Assembly: GCF_021375795.1 (NCBI RefSeq)
Contig: NZ_JAEIOI010000004.1
Coordinates: 62,001 to 126,000, forward strand
DNA: 64,000 nucleotides
Direction of reading: 5' to 3'
Source: Pseudomonas anguilliseptica
GTDB lineage: Bacteria > Pseudomonadota > Gammaproteobacteria > Pseudomonadales > Pseudomonadaceae
Position 1 is the stretch's first letter. Each line of letters starts with the position of its first letter. The notes beneath the pieces were generated by a model that was not told the origin of the DNA, ran no database searches, and saw only the letters and a list, made by a program, of their open reading frames with translations. Of this stretch, positions 50,856-62,487 are shown in pieces. The translations under genes and the position numbers were made by a program.

Positions 50856-51830
50856 ATGAGCCTGTTGGATATCAAAAACCTCAGCGTGCGTTTCGGCGAC
50901 GCCACGGCCATCCCGGTGGTCGACGGCCTCGACCTGTCCGTGGAAAAGGGCGAAGTGCTGGCGATTGTCGGTGAATCCGGCTCGGGCAAATCGGTGACCA
51001 TGATGGCGCTGATGGGGCTGATCGACGCGCCCGGCATCGTCAGTGCCGACGGCCTGCAATTCGATGGCACCGACATGCTGAGGCTTAAAGGCCGCCAGCG
51101 CCGGCATATCGTCGGCAAGGACCTGTCGATGGTCTTTCAGGACCCGATGACCGCCCTCAACCCGAGCTTTACCGTGGGTTTCCAGATTGAGGAAGTGCTG
51201 CGCCAGCACCTGAATCTCAAAGGCCAGGCCGCGCGGCAACGCGCGCTGCAACTGCTGGAGCGGGTGGAAATCCCTGCCGCCGCCAGCCGCCTGAATGCCT
51301 ACCCGCACCAGCTGTCTGGCGGCATGAGCCAACGGGTGGCGATTGCCATGGCGATTGCCGCCGAGCCCAAACTGCTGATCGCCGACGAGCCGACCACGGC
51401 GCTGGATGTGACCATTCAGGCGCAGATCATGGACCTGCTGGTGGGCCTGCAACGCGAGCAGAACATGGGCCTGGTGCTGATCACCCACGACCTGGCCGTG
51501 GTCGCCGAAACCGCACAACGGGTTTGCGTGATGTATGCCGGGCAAGCGGTGGAGATCGGCAGCGTGCCGCAGTTGTTCGACGCGCCAACGCACCCCTATA
51601 CCGAAGCACTGCTCAAGGCGATCCCGGAGCACAGCCAGGGCCAGCGCCGCCTGGCCACCCTGCCCGGTATCGTACCGGGCCGGTATGACCGTCCGGTAGG
51701 CTGCCTGCTGTCGCCACGCTGCCCCTACGCCCAGGCCCATTGCCGTGAACAACGGCCAAGCCTGGATGCCCATGACCGCGGCGCGGTGCGCTGCTTCTAC
51801 CCGCTCAATCTGACTGCGGAGGTGGCCTGA
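50856..51830 (+). CDS. dppD: Dipeptide ABC transporter ATPase DppD
   Basis: A 324-residue ABC ATPase: Walker [11 protein letters not shown] (about 36-45), signature [14 protein letters not shown], Walker [13 protein letters not shown], and the C-terminal oligopeptide-transporter extension with [14 protein letters not shown] (possible Fe-S cysteines). I start at ATG 50856 (MSLLDIKN). Its stop overlaps the dppF start. Confidence 0.96.
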   Translation: MSLLDIKNLSVRFGDATAIPVVDGLDLSVEKGEVLAIVGESGSGKSVTMMALMGLIDAPGIVSADGLQFDGTDMLRLKGRQRRHIVGKDLSMVFQDPMTALNPSFTVGFQIEEVLRQHLNLKGQAARQRALQLLERVEIPAAASRLNAYPHQLSGGMSQRVAIAMAIAAEPKLLIADEPTTALDVTIQAQIMDLLVGLQREQNMGLVLITHDLAVVAETAQRVCVMYAGQAVEIGSVPQLFDAPTHPYTEALLKAIPEHSQGQRRLATLPGIVPGRYDRPVGCLLSPRCPYAQAHCREQRPSLDAHDRGAVRCFYPLNLTAEVA

Positions 51831-52801
51831 TGAGCGCCGTCCTGACTGCTCGCGACCTCACCCGTCACTACGAAATATCCCGAGGCCTGTTTAAACCCAA
51901 CGCTCAAGTGCAGGCGCTGAATGGCGTGTCCTTTGACTTACAGGCGGGCAAGACCCTGGCGGTGGTCGGCGAGTCCGGCTGCGGTAAATCCACCCTGGCC
52001 CGCGCCCTGACCCTGATTGAAGAGCCCAGCTCGGGCTCGCTGCAGATCGCCGGACAGGAAGTGACTGGCGCCAACAAAGCGCAGCGCAAACAGCTGCGCC
52101 GTGATGTGCAGATGGTTTTTCAAAACCCCTATGCCTCGCTCAATCCACGGCAGAAGGTCGGTGATCAACTGGGCGAACCGCTGCTGATCAATACCGCGTT
52201 GTCACGCCTGGAACGGCGTGAGCGGGTGCAGGCGATGATGCAACAGGTCGGCCTGCGCCCCGAGCATTACCAGCGCTACCCGCATATGTTTTCCGGTGGC
52301 CAGCGCCAACGTATCGCCCTAGCGCGGGCGATGATGCTGCAACCCAAAGTGCTGGTGGCCGACGAGCCGACCTCGGCGCTGGACGTGTCGATCCAGGCCC
52401 AGGTGCTCAACCTGTTTATGGACCTGCAGGAGCAGTTCAATACCGGCTATGTATTTATCTCGCACAACCTCTCGGTGGTACGCCACGTGGCCGACGACGT
52501 GCTGGTGATGTACCTCGGCCGCCCGGTGGAAATAGGCCCTAGCCAGCAAATCTATAGCCGCCCACTGCACCCCTATACCCAGGCGCTGCTGTCGGCGACG
52601 CCGACCATTCATCCCGACCCGAGCAAACCAAAGATCAAGATCAGTGGCGAGCTGCCCAACCCGCTATCGCCACCCAGCGGCTGCGCCTTCCATCAACGCT
52701 GCCCGCATGCCAGCGAACGCTGCCAGGTTGAACAGCCTCCACTGCGCCTGCTCGATGCCAGGCAAGTGGCTTGCCACCACGCTGAGCAGGTCAATAACTA
52801 A
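51830..52801 (+). CDS. dppF: Dipeptide ABC transporter ATPase DppF
   Basis: A 323-residue ABC ATPase partner of DppD: Walker A GESGCGKSTL, signature FSGGQRQRIALARA, Walker B VLVADEPTSALD, and C-terminal GCAFHQRCPHASERC. It is the last dpp gene. The next genes run the other way. Confidence 0.96.
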   Translation: MSAVLTARDLTRHYEISRGLFKPNAQVQALNGVSFDLQAGKTLAVVGESGCGKSTLARALTLIEEPSSGSLQIAGQEVTGANKAQRKQLRRDVQMVFQNPYASLNPRQKVGDQLGEPLLINTALSRLERRERVQAMMQQVGLRPEHYQRYPHMFSGGQRQRIALARAMMLQPKVLVADEPTSALDVSIQAQVLNLFMDLQEQFNTGYVFISHNLSVVRHVADDVLVMYLGRPVEIGPSQQIYSRPLHPYTQALLSATPTIHPDPSKPKIKISGELPNPLSPPSGCAFHQRCPHASERCQVEQPPLRLLDARQVACHHAEQVNN

Positions 52802-52826
52802 ATGATGTGGCCCGGCTTAGCGGGGC

Positions 52827-53603
52827 TTACTCCTGCGCCGAGCCTCGGTAGAACAGCCGATAACCCAGCAGGCCAACGGCCTCGTTAAGCAGCAAACCGT
52901 TCTGCCAGACTGCCTTGCTTTCCGGCAGCCAGCCGCCAGCAGGTCGGCCATTGGGCGTACCGAGAAAGCCCATCGGCGCGCTGATTACCTGCAAACCCGC
53001 CTGTTCGAAACTCCAGCGCGACCTGGGCATGTGCCAGGCCTGGGTCACCAGCACCACGCGGGTAATTCCCGCCTCCTTCAGCAGCTCTGCGCTATGAGTC
53101 GCGTTCTCCCAGGTGGTGCGGCTTAAGCCCTCCTGCCAACGCACCGGCAAGCCGTAATCACGCGCCAGCACGTCAGCCATCAACGCCGCTTCACTGGGCG
53201 GTGCGCCAAAGTGCAACCCGCCACTGGTGAGCAGCGGCAAACCCGAGGCCTTGGCCAAGCGTGCGGCAAAACGCACCCGTTCCAACGCCAGCAGGCTGGG
53301 CTGATCCGCGCCCCAGCCGGGATCAGCCAATTCACGGCCGCCACCCAGCACGACAATCACATCCGCCTGCTGAGCCAGACCAGACCATTGCCGCTCATTC
53401 AATGCCGGCTCGCTTTCCAGCACGCGCGCCGAGTATTCGACCAGTACCGGCAAACTAAACAGCCACATACCGCCCAGCCCGACCACCAGACACCCCGCCG
53501 CCACACGCGGAAAACGCCGCCGCAGCCACCAGGCGGCCAGCAGCAAGAGCAGGAACAGGCCTGGCGGTAGAAAGAACTGTTTGAGGATGTAGCGAATCGG
53601 CAT
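52827..53603 (-). CDS. YdcF/ElyC-family membrane protein (DUF218)
   Basis: A 258-residue protein with two N-terminal membrane helices (about 12-28 and 35-55) and a DUF218 domain (about 80-235; DVIVVLGGGREL and THSAELLKEAGI). The E. coli relative ElyC affects undecaprenyl-lipid carrier use and peptidoglycan at low temperature; this role is not proven here. It is convergent with dppF and 26 bases after the zinc-ribbon gene. Confidence 0.86.
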   Translation of the reverse strand: MPIRYILKQFFLPPGLFLLLLLAAWWLRRRFPRVAAGCLVVGLGGMWLFSLPVLVEYSARVLESEPALNERQWSGLAQQADVIVVLGGGRELADPGWGADQPSLLALERVRFAARLAKASGLPLLTSGGLHFGAPPSEAALMADVLARDYGLPVRWQEGLSRTTWENATHSAELLKEAGITRVVLVTQAWHMPRSRWSFEQAGLQVISAPMGFLGTPNGRPAGGWLPESKAVWQNGLLLNEAVGLLGYRLFYRGSAQE

Positions 53604-53629
53604 TGAGCACCTCCCTAGGTGCGCGCAGC

Positions 53630-54073
53630 CTAGCGATGATTACTCGCCCGAAACAACTGCGAACCACAAGCCTTGCAGGCCTGCACGCCATTGCCGGACT
53701 GCCAGCCGGCCACGGTGCCGCACAGTGCGCAACACAGCTGCAAGCGCCGTTTAAGCAGGGGTTTTACCTTGCCAGGCAGCGCTGCCGTGGCTTTGTGGCC
53801 GCAGCGGCCGACCTTGCGCGAGCTCGGCAGCTGCTCGATCTGCGCCATTTCCTGCGCTGCCGCATGCCAGCCACGCAGCCAGTCCAGGTCGCGGTTGAGG
53901 TAAGCGCGGATCAACTCCATTTCCGCCGCTGTCAGGCCACGCAGCTCAAGTTCCACCGGCGGCTGCGCGGTCAATGCACTGAGATTGTCCGCTTCGTCAA
54001 GGGCCATGGCCAGGCGCTGCAGCAGTCGCTCATAGAGCCCGCCAGCCGGTCCGCCACGCCTTAACTCTGCCAT
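53630..54073 (-). CDS. Zinc-ribbon-containing protein (DUF1451-like)
   Basis: A 147-residue protein: a helical N-terminal region (about 8-85) followed by a basic stretch (about 95-110) and a zinc ribbon with paired cysteines (CCALCG and ACKACG, about 113-140). No enzymatic motif is seen. It lies between the YdcF-like gene and leuS and is transcribed away from leuS. Confidence 0.75.
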   Translation of the reverse strand: MAELRRGGPAGGLYERLLQRLAMALDEADNLSALTAQPPVELELRGLTAAEMELIRAYLNRDLDWLRGWHAAAQEMAQIEQLPSSRKVGRCGHKATAALPGKVKPLLKRRLQLCCALCGTVAGWQSGNGVQACKACGSQLFRASNHR

Positions 54074-54210
54074 CCATCACCTCGCCCAGGAGCACAATGC
54101 CGCTCCCTACTGCAAGCTTAGCGTTCGCCCTCTGGCCAGCAGCCCCTCGCGACAAACGGCGAACGCAGGCCAGCCCGTGGCTGGCGGCGGCGCAATCAGG
54201 GTTTCCCTGA

Positions 54211-56886
<2,676 letters not shown>

Positions 56887-56942
56887 TTAAGCTCGGCGCC
56901 ATGCCTGCATGGCGCCGTGACTCTCCAAGGGGATACAAGAGA

Positions 56943-57554
56943 ATGATGAAACGGAATCTGATGGTAATCGGCCTGGCTGTACTACTCAGCGCATGCGGCT
57001 TCCAGCTGCGTGGCACGGGTGACGTGCAGTTTGCGCTCAAGGAACTCGACGTCAGCGCACGCAACGCCTATGGCGAAACCGTCAAAGATGTACGCAAAGC
57101 CCTAGAGTACAATGATGTACGCGTATATCCCGGCGCGCCCTATCGCCTGATATTGACGGATGAACGTGAGGAACGTCGTAGCGCTAGCTTCACAAGCTCG
57201 GCACGAACGGCTGAGTATGAGCTGACCATTAGCCTCGACTACGAGATTCGCGGTAGTAAAGACCTGCTGCTGATGCGCAATAAGCTAGAGACTCAAGGGT
57301 ATTACAACCAAGATGGCAACAACCTGATCGGCGGCGACCAAGAAGCCGTGCAAATACGCAAGGAAATGCGTCGCGAACTGATCCAGCAACTGGTTCAGCG
57401 CCTGCAACAGGTCAGCCCGGACCAACTCGACCAGCTGCAACAGGCCGCAGAAGCCAAGGCTAAAGCCGAAGCTGACGCTCTGGAAGCCGCTCGCCAACAA
57501 CAGGCCGCGCAACCGCAGCAATCGCCGATCCAGCTGCCCGTTCCGGCCCAGTAA
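56943..57554 (+). CDS. lptE: LPS-assembly lipoprotein LptE
   Basis: A 203-residue outer-membrane lipoprotein: lipobox LLSAC with Cys18, then GFQLRGTGDVQFALKEL, the LptE start. It plugs the LptD barrel for LPS insertion. The C-terminal tail (about 165-203) is Ala/Gln-rich and low complexity. Two adjacent ATG codons exist; I use the first. The coding sequence is more AT-rich than its neighbours in the middle part. Confidence 0.93.
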   Translation: MMKRNLMVIGLAVLLSACGFQLRGTGDVQFALKELDVSARNAYGETVKDVRKALEYNDVRVYPGAPYRLILTDEREERRSASFTSSARTAEYELTISLDYEIRGSKDLLLMRNKLETQGYYNQDGNNLIGGDQEAVQIRKEMRRELIQQLVQRLQQVSPDQLDQLQQAAEAKAKAEADALEAARQQQAAQPQQSPIQLPVPAQ

Positions 57555-57592
57555 GCTTGCCGGGCCGCACCTGCGGCCCAGCCCTGCGCCCC

Positions 57593-58627
57593 ATGAAGCT
57601 CAATTCCGCACAACTCGGCAAACACCTGCAGGGCAACCTGAGCCCGGTCTACGTAATCAGCGGTGATGAACCGCTGCTCTGCCAGGAAGCCGCCGATGCC
57701 ATTCGCGCCGCCACCCGCCAACAGGGGTTCAGCGAGCGCCAGGTGTTCAACGCCGACAACAACTTCGACTGGGGAAACCTGCTGCAGGCCGGTGCCAGCC
57801 TGTCGCTGTTCGCCGACAAACGCCTGCTGGAACTGCGCCTACCCAACGGCAAGCCCGGCGACAAGGGCGCAGCCGCGCTGCTGGAATACCTCGCCCGCCC
57901 CGCCGAAGACACCGTGCTGCTGATCAGCCTGCCCAAGCTCGATGGCAGCGCACAGAAGACCAAATGGGGCAAGGCGCTGATCGAAGGCGCGCAGACGCAG
58001 TTCGTCCAAATCTGGCCGGTCGAGGCCAGCCAGCTGCCGCAATGGATTCGCCAGCGCCTGGCGCAATCAGGCCTCAGTGCCAGCGCCGAAGCCGTGGACA
58101 TGATTGCCGTACGCGTGGAAGGCAACCTGCTCGCCGCCGCCCAGGAAATCGAGAAACTCAAGCTGCTGGCCGAAGGCACGCAGATCGACGTCGACACCGT
58201 ACACGCCTCGGTCGCCGACAGCGCACGCTTCGATGTATTCGGCCTGATCGACGCGGCCCTCAATGGCGAAGCCGCCCACGCCCTGCGCATGCTCGAAGGC
58301 CTGCGCGGCGAAGGCGTCGAGCCACCGGTGATTCTCTGGGCCCTGGCCCGCGAAATCCGCCTGCTGGCAACCATCGCCCAGCAGTACGCCCAGGGCATGC
58401 CCCTGGAAAAAGCCTTCAGCTCGGCCCGCCCCCCCGTCTGGGACAAGCGCCGTCCGCTAGTCAGCAAAGCCCTGCAACGCCTGTCCGCCTCACGCTGGGC
58501 AGCCTTGCTGCAGGACGCTCAACAGATCGACGCACAGATCAAGGGGCAAGCGCCAGGCGATGCCTGGAGCGGCCTGGGCCTGCTGACTTTGAACATCTGC
58601 GGCCAGCGCCTGGGCCTGAACCGCTAG
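57593..58627 (+). CDS. holA: DNA polymerase III delta subunit
   Basis: A 344-residue clamp-loader subunit that opens the beta clamp. The N-terminal KLNSAQLGKHLQGNLSPVYV and ISGDEPLLCQEAADAIR match HolA; the C-terminal collar domain is Leu/Ala-rich. I start at ATG 57593 (MKLNSAQ). The leuS-lptE-holA order is conserved in gammaproteobacteria. Confidence 0.95.
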   Translation: MKLNSAQLGKHLQGNLSPVYVISGDEPLLCQEAADAIRAATRQQGFSERQVFNADNNFDWGNLLQAGASLSLFADKRLLELRLPNGKPGDKGAAALLEYLARPAEDTVLLISLPKLDGSAQKTKWGKALIEGAQTQFVQIWPVEASQLPQWIRQRLAQSGLSASAEAVDMIAVRVEGNLLAAAQEIEKLKLLAEGTQIDVDTVHASVADSARFDVFGLIDAALNGEAAHALRMLEGLRGEGVEPPVILWALAREIRLLATIAQQYAQGMPLEKAFSSARPPVWDKRRPLVSKALQRLSASRWAALLQDAQQIDAQIKGQAPGDAWSGLGLLTLNICGQRLGLNR

Positions 58628-58709
58628 ACTTCGGCATCTGGACATTTGCCAGAGTGCGGCGCATGCTGCGCGCGCCTGCAGCGTGCAGGTCACGCCCCGA
58701 GGAATGAAC

Positions 58710-58868
58710 ATGGCGAAGAACCGCAAACACCGGCCGAACAAGGCCAAATCCCTGATCGCCCAACCGCTGTTTCGCTCACGCCAGGAAACACCCGGCAAAG
58801 GCAAAGGCAGCTACCGCCGCGAAGCCTCCCAGCAAAACTGGGAGGCTTCATACGTTCTGGCCGCCTGA
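58710..58868 (+). CDS. arfA: Alternative ribosome-rescue factor ArfA
   Basis: A 52-residue ArfA: KNRKHRPNKAKSLIAQPLFRS is followed by QETPGKGKGSYRRE. It recruits RF2 to ribosomes stalled on nonstop mRNA when trans-translation fails. I start at ATG 58710 (MAKNRK), with GAGGA 6 bases upstream. The coding sequence holds a perfect 12-bp hairpin near its end (58821-58849), as expected for a gene made from cleaved, nonstop mRNA. The full-length protein ends SYVLAA, resembling the SsrA degron end. Confidence 0.9.
   Translation: MAKNRKHRPNKAKSLIAQPLFRSRQETPGKGKGSYRREASQQNWEASYVLAA
58821..58849 (+). promoter_or_regulatory. Hairpin inside the arfA coding sequence
   Basis: GAAGCCTCCCAG and CTGGGAGGCTTC pair perfectly around CAAAA. 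There is no T run after it, so RNase III cleavage is likelier than termination. Cutting here would yield nonstop arfA mRNA under tmRNA control. Confidence 0.85.
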
Positions 58869-58940
58869 AAAGCCCGCCGCAGCCCGCATCATGCCCCAAT
58901 CATGCTAAGGTTACGGCCTGCGAAACGTGCCGAGACCACC

Positions 58941-60224
58941 ATGCCTTACCTGTTTCTTCGTGGCCTGTCCCATAGCGCCACCGCCTGCATCCTGCTGCTC
59001 CTGACTGCCTGCGCAGAAGCACCTGCACAGCCACTCGCCGCCGCAGTGAGCACGCCGCCGTCAGCAACCGTCAGCCAACCTGCGCCTGCTGCTATTAGCG
59101 CCACACCACTGCTCAGTTTTGATGAGTGGCGCATACTCCTGCGCAGTGATGCGATTGCTGCTGGGATTGATGCCGATCTGTTTGATCGCACCTTCACTGG
59201 CATCACCCTGGACCCCAAGGTTATCGCCGCAGACAACAGCCAACCGGAATTCACCCGCCCGGTCTGGGAATACATCGATGGCGCCGTCTCGGTCTCGCGC
59301 ATCGCCCAGGGCCGCCTGCTCAAGGCGCAACACCGCCCAACCCTGAAAGCCATCCGCAGCACCTACGCCGTAGACCATGAAGTGCTGATCGCCATCTGGG
59401 GCATGGAAAGCAACTACGGCAGTAACATCGGCAGTCATAACGTTATCCGCTCGCTGGCCACCCTGGCCTACGACGGCCGCCGCCAAGTGTTCTGGCGCAG
59501 CCAGTTGCTGGCCGCGCTGCAGATCCTGCAAGCCGGGGATGGCCCGCAGCAGGGCCTGATCGGCTCGTGGGCCGGCGCCATGGGGCAAACCCAGTTCATG
59601 CCCACCACCTTCAATCAGCACGCCGTGGACTTCGACGGTGACGGCCACCGCGACCTGTGGCGTTCAGCACCCGATGCGCTGGCCTCGGCCGCGCACTACC
59701 TGCAAGCATCCGGCTGGCAGAACGGACAGCCCTGGGGCTTTGAAGTCAGTCTCCCGCAGGGCTTTGATTACGCCCAGGCCGACCCGGAAGTACGCCTCAG
59801 CCTGGCGCAATGGCGCGCACAAGGGGTCAACCCGCTGCGTACAGTGGATGCCAACGAACAGAGCCCAGCCTCGCTGTTTCTTCCCGCCGGCCACCGTGGC
59901 CCGGCATTTCTGGTGCTGAACAACTTCCGCAGCATTCTCAAGTACAACAACTCCACCGCCTACGCCCTGGCCATCGGCCTGCTCAGCGATGCCCTGGATG
60001 GCAACCCCGGCGTACAGGCCACCTGGCCGCGCAACGACCGCCAACTGGGACGCAGCGAGCGCATCGAACTGCAGGAATTGCTGAGCAGCAAGGGCTATGA
60101 GCCAGGCCCGGCTGACGGCATCATCGGGGCAAACACGCGCAAGGCCGTACGCGCCTTTCAGCAGAGTCTGGGCCTGCCCGCTGACGGCTACCCCAGCCAC
60201 GAGTTATTGCAAAAGCTGCGGTAA
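58941..60224 (+). CDS. Lytic murein transglycosylase (MltB family) with peptidoglycan-binding domain
   Basis: A 427-residue lipoprotein: lipobox LLTAC (Cys24), a Pro/Ala linker, an MltB-type catalytic domain (about 58-350) with catalytic Glu156 in GMESNYGS and the GAMGQTQFMPTTF motif, and a C-terminal PG_binding_1 domain (about 365-425; LQELLSSKGYEPGPADGIIG). It cleaves glycan strands to 1,6-anhydro products. I start at ATG 58941 (MPYLFLR). Confidence 0.93.
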   Translation: MPYLFLRGLSHSATACILLLLTACAEAPAQPLAAAVSTPPSATVSQPAPAAISATPLLSFDEWRILLRSDAIAAGIDADLFDRTFTGITLDPKVIAADNSQPEFTRPVWEYIDGAVSVSRIAQGRLLKAQHRPTLKAIRSTYAVDHEVLIAIWGMESNYGSNIGSHNVIRSLATLAYDGRRQVFWRSQLLAALQILQAGDGPQQGLIGSWAGAMGQTQFMPTTFNQHAVDFDGDGHRDLWRSAPDALASAAHYLQASGWQNGQPWGFEVSLPQGFDYAQADPEVRLSLAQWRAQGVNPLRTVDANEQSPASLFLPAGHRGPAFLVLNNFRSILKYNNSTAYALAIGLLSDALDGNPGVQATWPRNDRQLGRSERIELQELLSSKGYEPGPADGIIGANTRKAVRAFQQSLGLPADGYPSHELLQKLR

Positions 60225-60369
60225 GAAACGGACGCAACCTGGGCAAAAGCGCAAGATCGCCAAGCACGAACGGGCAGAACCGCACGGCGCACAACGGACT
60301 GAACAGTCAGCTTCTGTGATAGACTGCGCGGCGGCCACAAGCCGCCTCGTCCACGGAGCCCGATAGCCG

Positions 60370-61422
60370 ATGTCCGATACTCCCTCGCCCAAAACCGTTG
60401 CCAGCGGCGACAAATTCCGCACTGCTCAAGGCATCACCGCGATCAAGGACGGACAAAAGCGCCGCGCCTCCAGCGAACCTCAGGTATTCGAACCCAAGCC
60501 GAAGTGGCTGCGGGTCAAAGCCCCCGGCGGCAGCCGCTTCGAAGCGGTCAAACGCAACGTCAGCGAACATCGCCTGAGCACCGTATGCCAAGAATCCCAC
60601 TGCCCGAATATGGGCGAATGCTGGTCCAACGGCACCGCTACCATCATGCTGATGGGCTCGGTGTGCACCCGCGCCTGCCGCTTCTGCGCAGTTGACACCG
60701 GCAACCCCAATGGCTGGCTGGACCTGGAAGAGCCGCAGAACACCGCCAAATCGGTGGAGCTAATGGCCCTGCGCTATATCGTGCTGACCTCGGTGGACCG
60801 CGACGATCTGGATGATGGCGGTGCCAGTCACTACGCGGCCTGTGTACGAGCGATCAAGAACAACACCCCACAGGTGGTGGTAGAAGCCCTGACCCCGGAC
60901 TTCGACGGCGACCTAGCGGCCATCAAACGGGTAGTGGATTCCGGCCTCGAAGTGTTCGCGCAGAACGTCGAGACGGTCAAACGCCTCACTCACGTGGTAC
61001 GTGATCCACGCGCTGGCTATGAAAAGACCCTGAATGTGCTGGCCCACGCCAAGAAGCATCGTCCGGACGTGCTGACCAAGACCAGCCTGATGCTGGGGCT
61101 GGGCGAGACCGATGAAGAGATCATCCAGACCATGGATGACTTGCGTGCTATCAACGTCGACATCCTCACCCTCGGCCAGTACCTGCAACCCACGCGCAAT
61201 CACCTGAAGGTGCAGCGCTGGGTCAGCCCGGAAGAGTTCAATCGTTTCCGCGAGATCGGTCTGGAAAAAGGCTTTATGGAAGTTGCCGCCGGCCCGCTAG
61301 TGCGCTCCAGCTACCGCGCCGACAAGGTGTTCGAGAAGAACAACCTGGGTCTGGCCGCGCCAGTGCCCGTACCGGGTCAAGAACTCGACAGCAGCCTGAT
61401 TCCTGCCCTCAATCTGAACTGA
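60370..61422 (+). CDS. lipA: Lipoyl synthase
   Basis: A 350-residue radical-SAM enzyme that inserts two sulfurs into octanoyl groups. The auxiliary cluster cysteines are 73, 78 and 84 ([12 protein letters not shown]); the radical-SAM CxxxCxxC is 99, 103 and 106 (CTRACRFC). It is convergent with lipB, which makes its substrate. The 145-base upstream gap has no clear promoter. Confidence 0.98.
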   Translation: MSDTPSPKTVASGDKFRTAQGITAIKDGQKRRASSEPQVFEPKPKWLRVKAPGGSRFEAVKRNVSEHRLSTVCQESHCPNMGECWSNGTATIMLMGSVCTRACRFCAVDTGNPNGWLDLEEPQNTAKSVELMALRYIVLTSVDRDDLDDGGASHYAACVRAIKNNTPQVVVEALTPDFDGDLAAIKRVVDSGLEVFAQNVETVKRLTHVVRDPRAGYEKTLNVLAHAKKHRPDVLTKTSLMLGLGETDEEIIQTMDDLRAINVDILTLGQYLQPTRNHLKVQRWVSPEEFNRFREIGLEKGFMEVAAGPLVRSSYRADKVFEKNNLGLAAPVPVPGQELDSSLIPALNLN

Positions 61423-61435
61423 TTGAGCCACGCAG

Positions 61436-61472
61436 CGCCTGACCTGGGGCTTTGCCTGAGGTCAGGCGTTTG
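61436..61472. terminator. Terminator between lipA and lipB
   Basis: CGCCTGACCT and AGGTCAGGCG are perfectly complementary with a 13-base loop, followed by TTTGTG. Confidence 0.75.
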
Positions 61473-61491
61473 TGTATCCGCCCAACCCCGC

Positions 61492-62145
61492 TTAACAGTC
61501 GATTGCGCCCGCCAGACTCTGCTGCTGCGCGTAGTCGAGATGCTTGACCAGCTGCTCACGCAGTCGCGCGCTGACATCGGAAATATCAACCGGCTCAGCC
61601 ACCTGATCAGCGAGCTGAGTCATGGCCATGCCGGCATAACCGCAAGGGTTGATGCGCTGGAACGGCTGCAGGTCCATATCCACATTCAGCGCCAGACCAT
61701 GGAAGCTGCGCCCGTTGCGAATACGCAGACCGAGCGAGGCGATCTTTGCGCCATCCACATACACACCCGGCGCATCCGGCTTGGCGTTGGCGCTGACGCC
61801 ATAACTGGCCAGCAGGTCGATCAGGCTACGCTCGATACGACTCACCAGTTCACGCACACCAATACCACTGCGACGCACGTCCAACAGCAGGTAGGCGACC
61901 AGTTGACCCGGCCCGTGGTAAGTCACCTGACCACCGCGATCGACCTGCACCACCGGAATATCCCCTGGAAACAGCACATGCTCGGCTTTGCCGGCCTGGC
62001 CCTGGGTAAATACAGGGGAATGCTCAAGCAGCCAGATTTCGTCAGGCGTATCCACGCCGCGCGTATCGGTGAAGCGCTGCATCGCATGCCAGGTAGGTTG
62101 ATAGTCGACCTGGCCCAGCTCACGAAAGCCGAGCGGCAGGTCCAT
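61492..62145 (-). CDS. lipB: Octanoyltransferase LipB
   Basis: A 217-residue enzyme that moves octanoyl from ACP to lipoate-dependent proteins. It has [18 protein letters not shown] (about 70-87), Lys134 in [10 protein letters not shown] and nucleophile Cys168 in NPCGYAG. I use ATG 62145, which overlaps the ybeD stop by one base; a GTG one codon earlier is possible. Confidence 0.95.
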   Translation of the reverse strand: MDLPLGFRELGQVDYQPTWHAMQRFTDTRGVDTPDEIWLLEHSPVFTQGQAGKAEHVLFPGDIPVVQVDRGGQVTYHGPGQLVAYLLLDVRRSGIGVRELVSRIERSLIDLLASYGVSANAKPDAPGVYVDGAKIASLGLRIRNGRSFHGLALNVDMDLQPFQRINPCGYAGMAMTQLADQVAEPVDISDVSARLREQLVKHLDYAQQQSLAGAIDC

Positions 62146-62414
62146 CACAGCACCATGTGCACGATACCGGTCGCACGCAGGGCGCTGTTGATATCGCGTA
62201 GCTGATCTTCGCTGGTGGCTTCGATATGCAGCTGCACGGTGGTGTACTTGCCGTTGCTGCTCTGGCGTTCGGCCAGGGTGCTGAGATCGACCTTGGCGTG
62301 CTGGCTAAGGATCTCGATCACCGTACTCTTGTAGTTGGCGCCACTGTCACCGACCACCTTGATCGGGTAGTCCGCGCAGGGGAATTCGATTTTGTGCGAT
62401 TTGACGTCGGTCAT
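62145..62414 (-). CDS. ybeD: YbeD/DUF493 protein
   Basis: An 89-residue DUF493 protein ([19 protein letters not shown]) with an ACT-like ferredoxin fold. It is conserved next to lipB and dacA/dacC, and a regulatory role in lipoate metabolism is suspected but not shown. I start at ATG 62414 (MTDVKSH). Confidence 0.92.
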   Translation of the reverse strand: MTDVKSHKIEFPCADYPIKVVGDSGANYKSTVIEILSQHAKVDLSTLAERQSSNGKYTTVQLHIEATSEDQLRDINSALRATGIVHMVL

Positions 62415-62487
62415 GGCAGTAACGGCCTCGTAAGCCGTGGCAACAACAGCGCCCCTGCAGGTCGGCAAGGGCGCGCTGGTCACGCTA

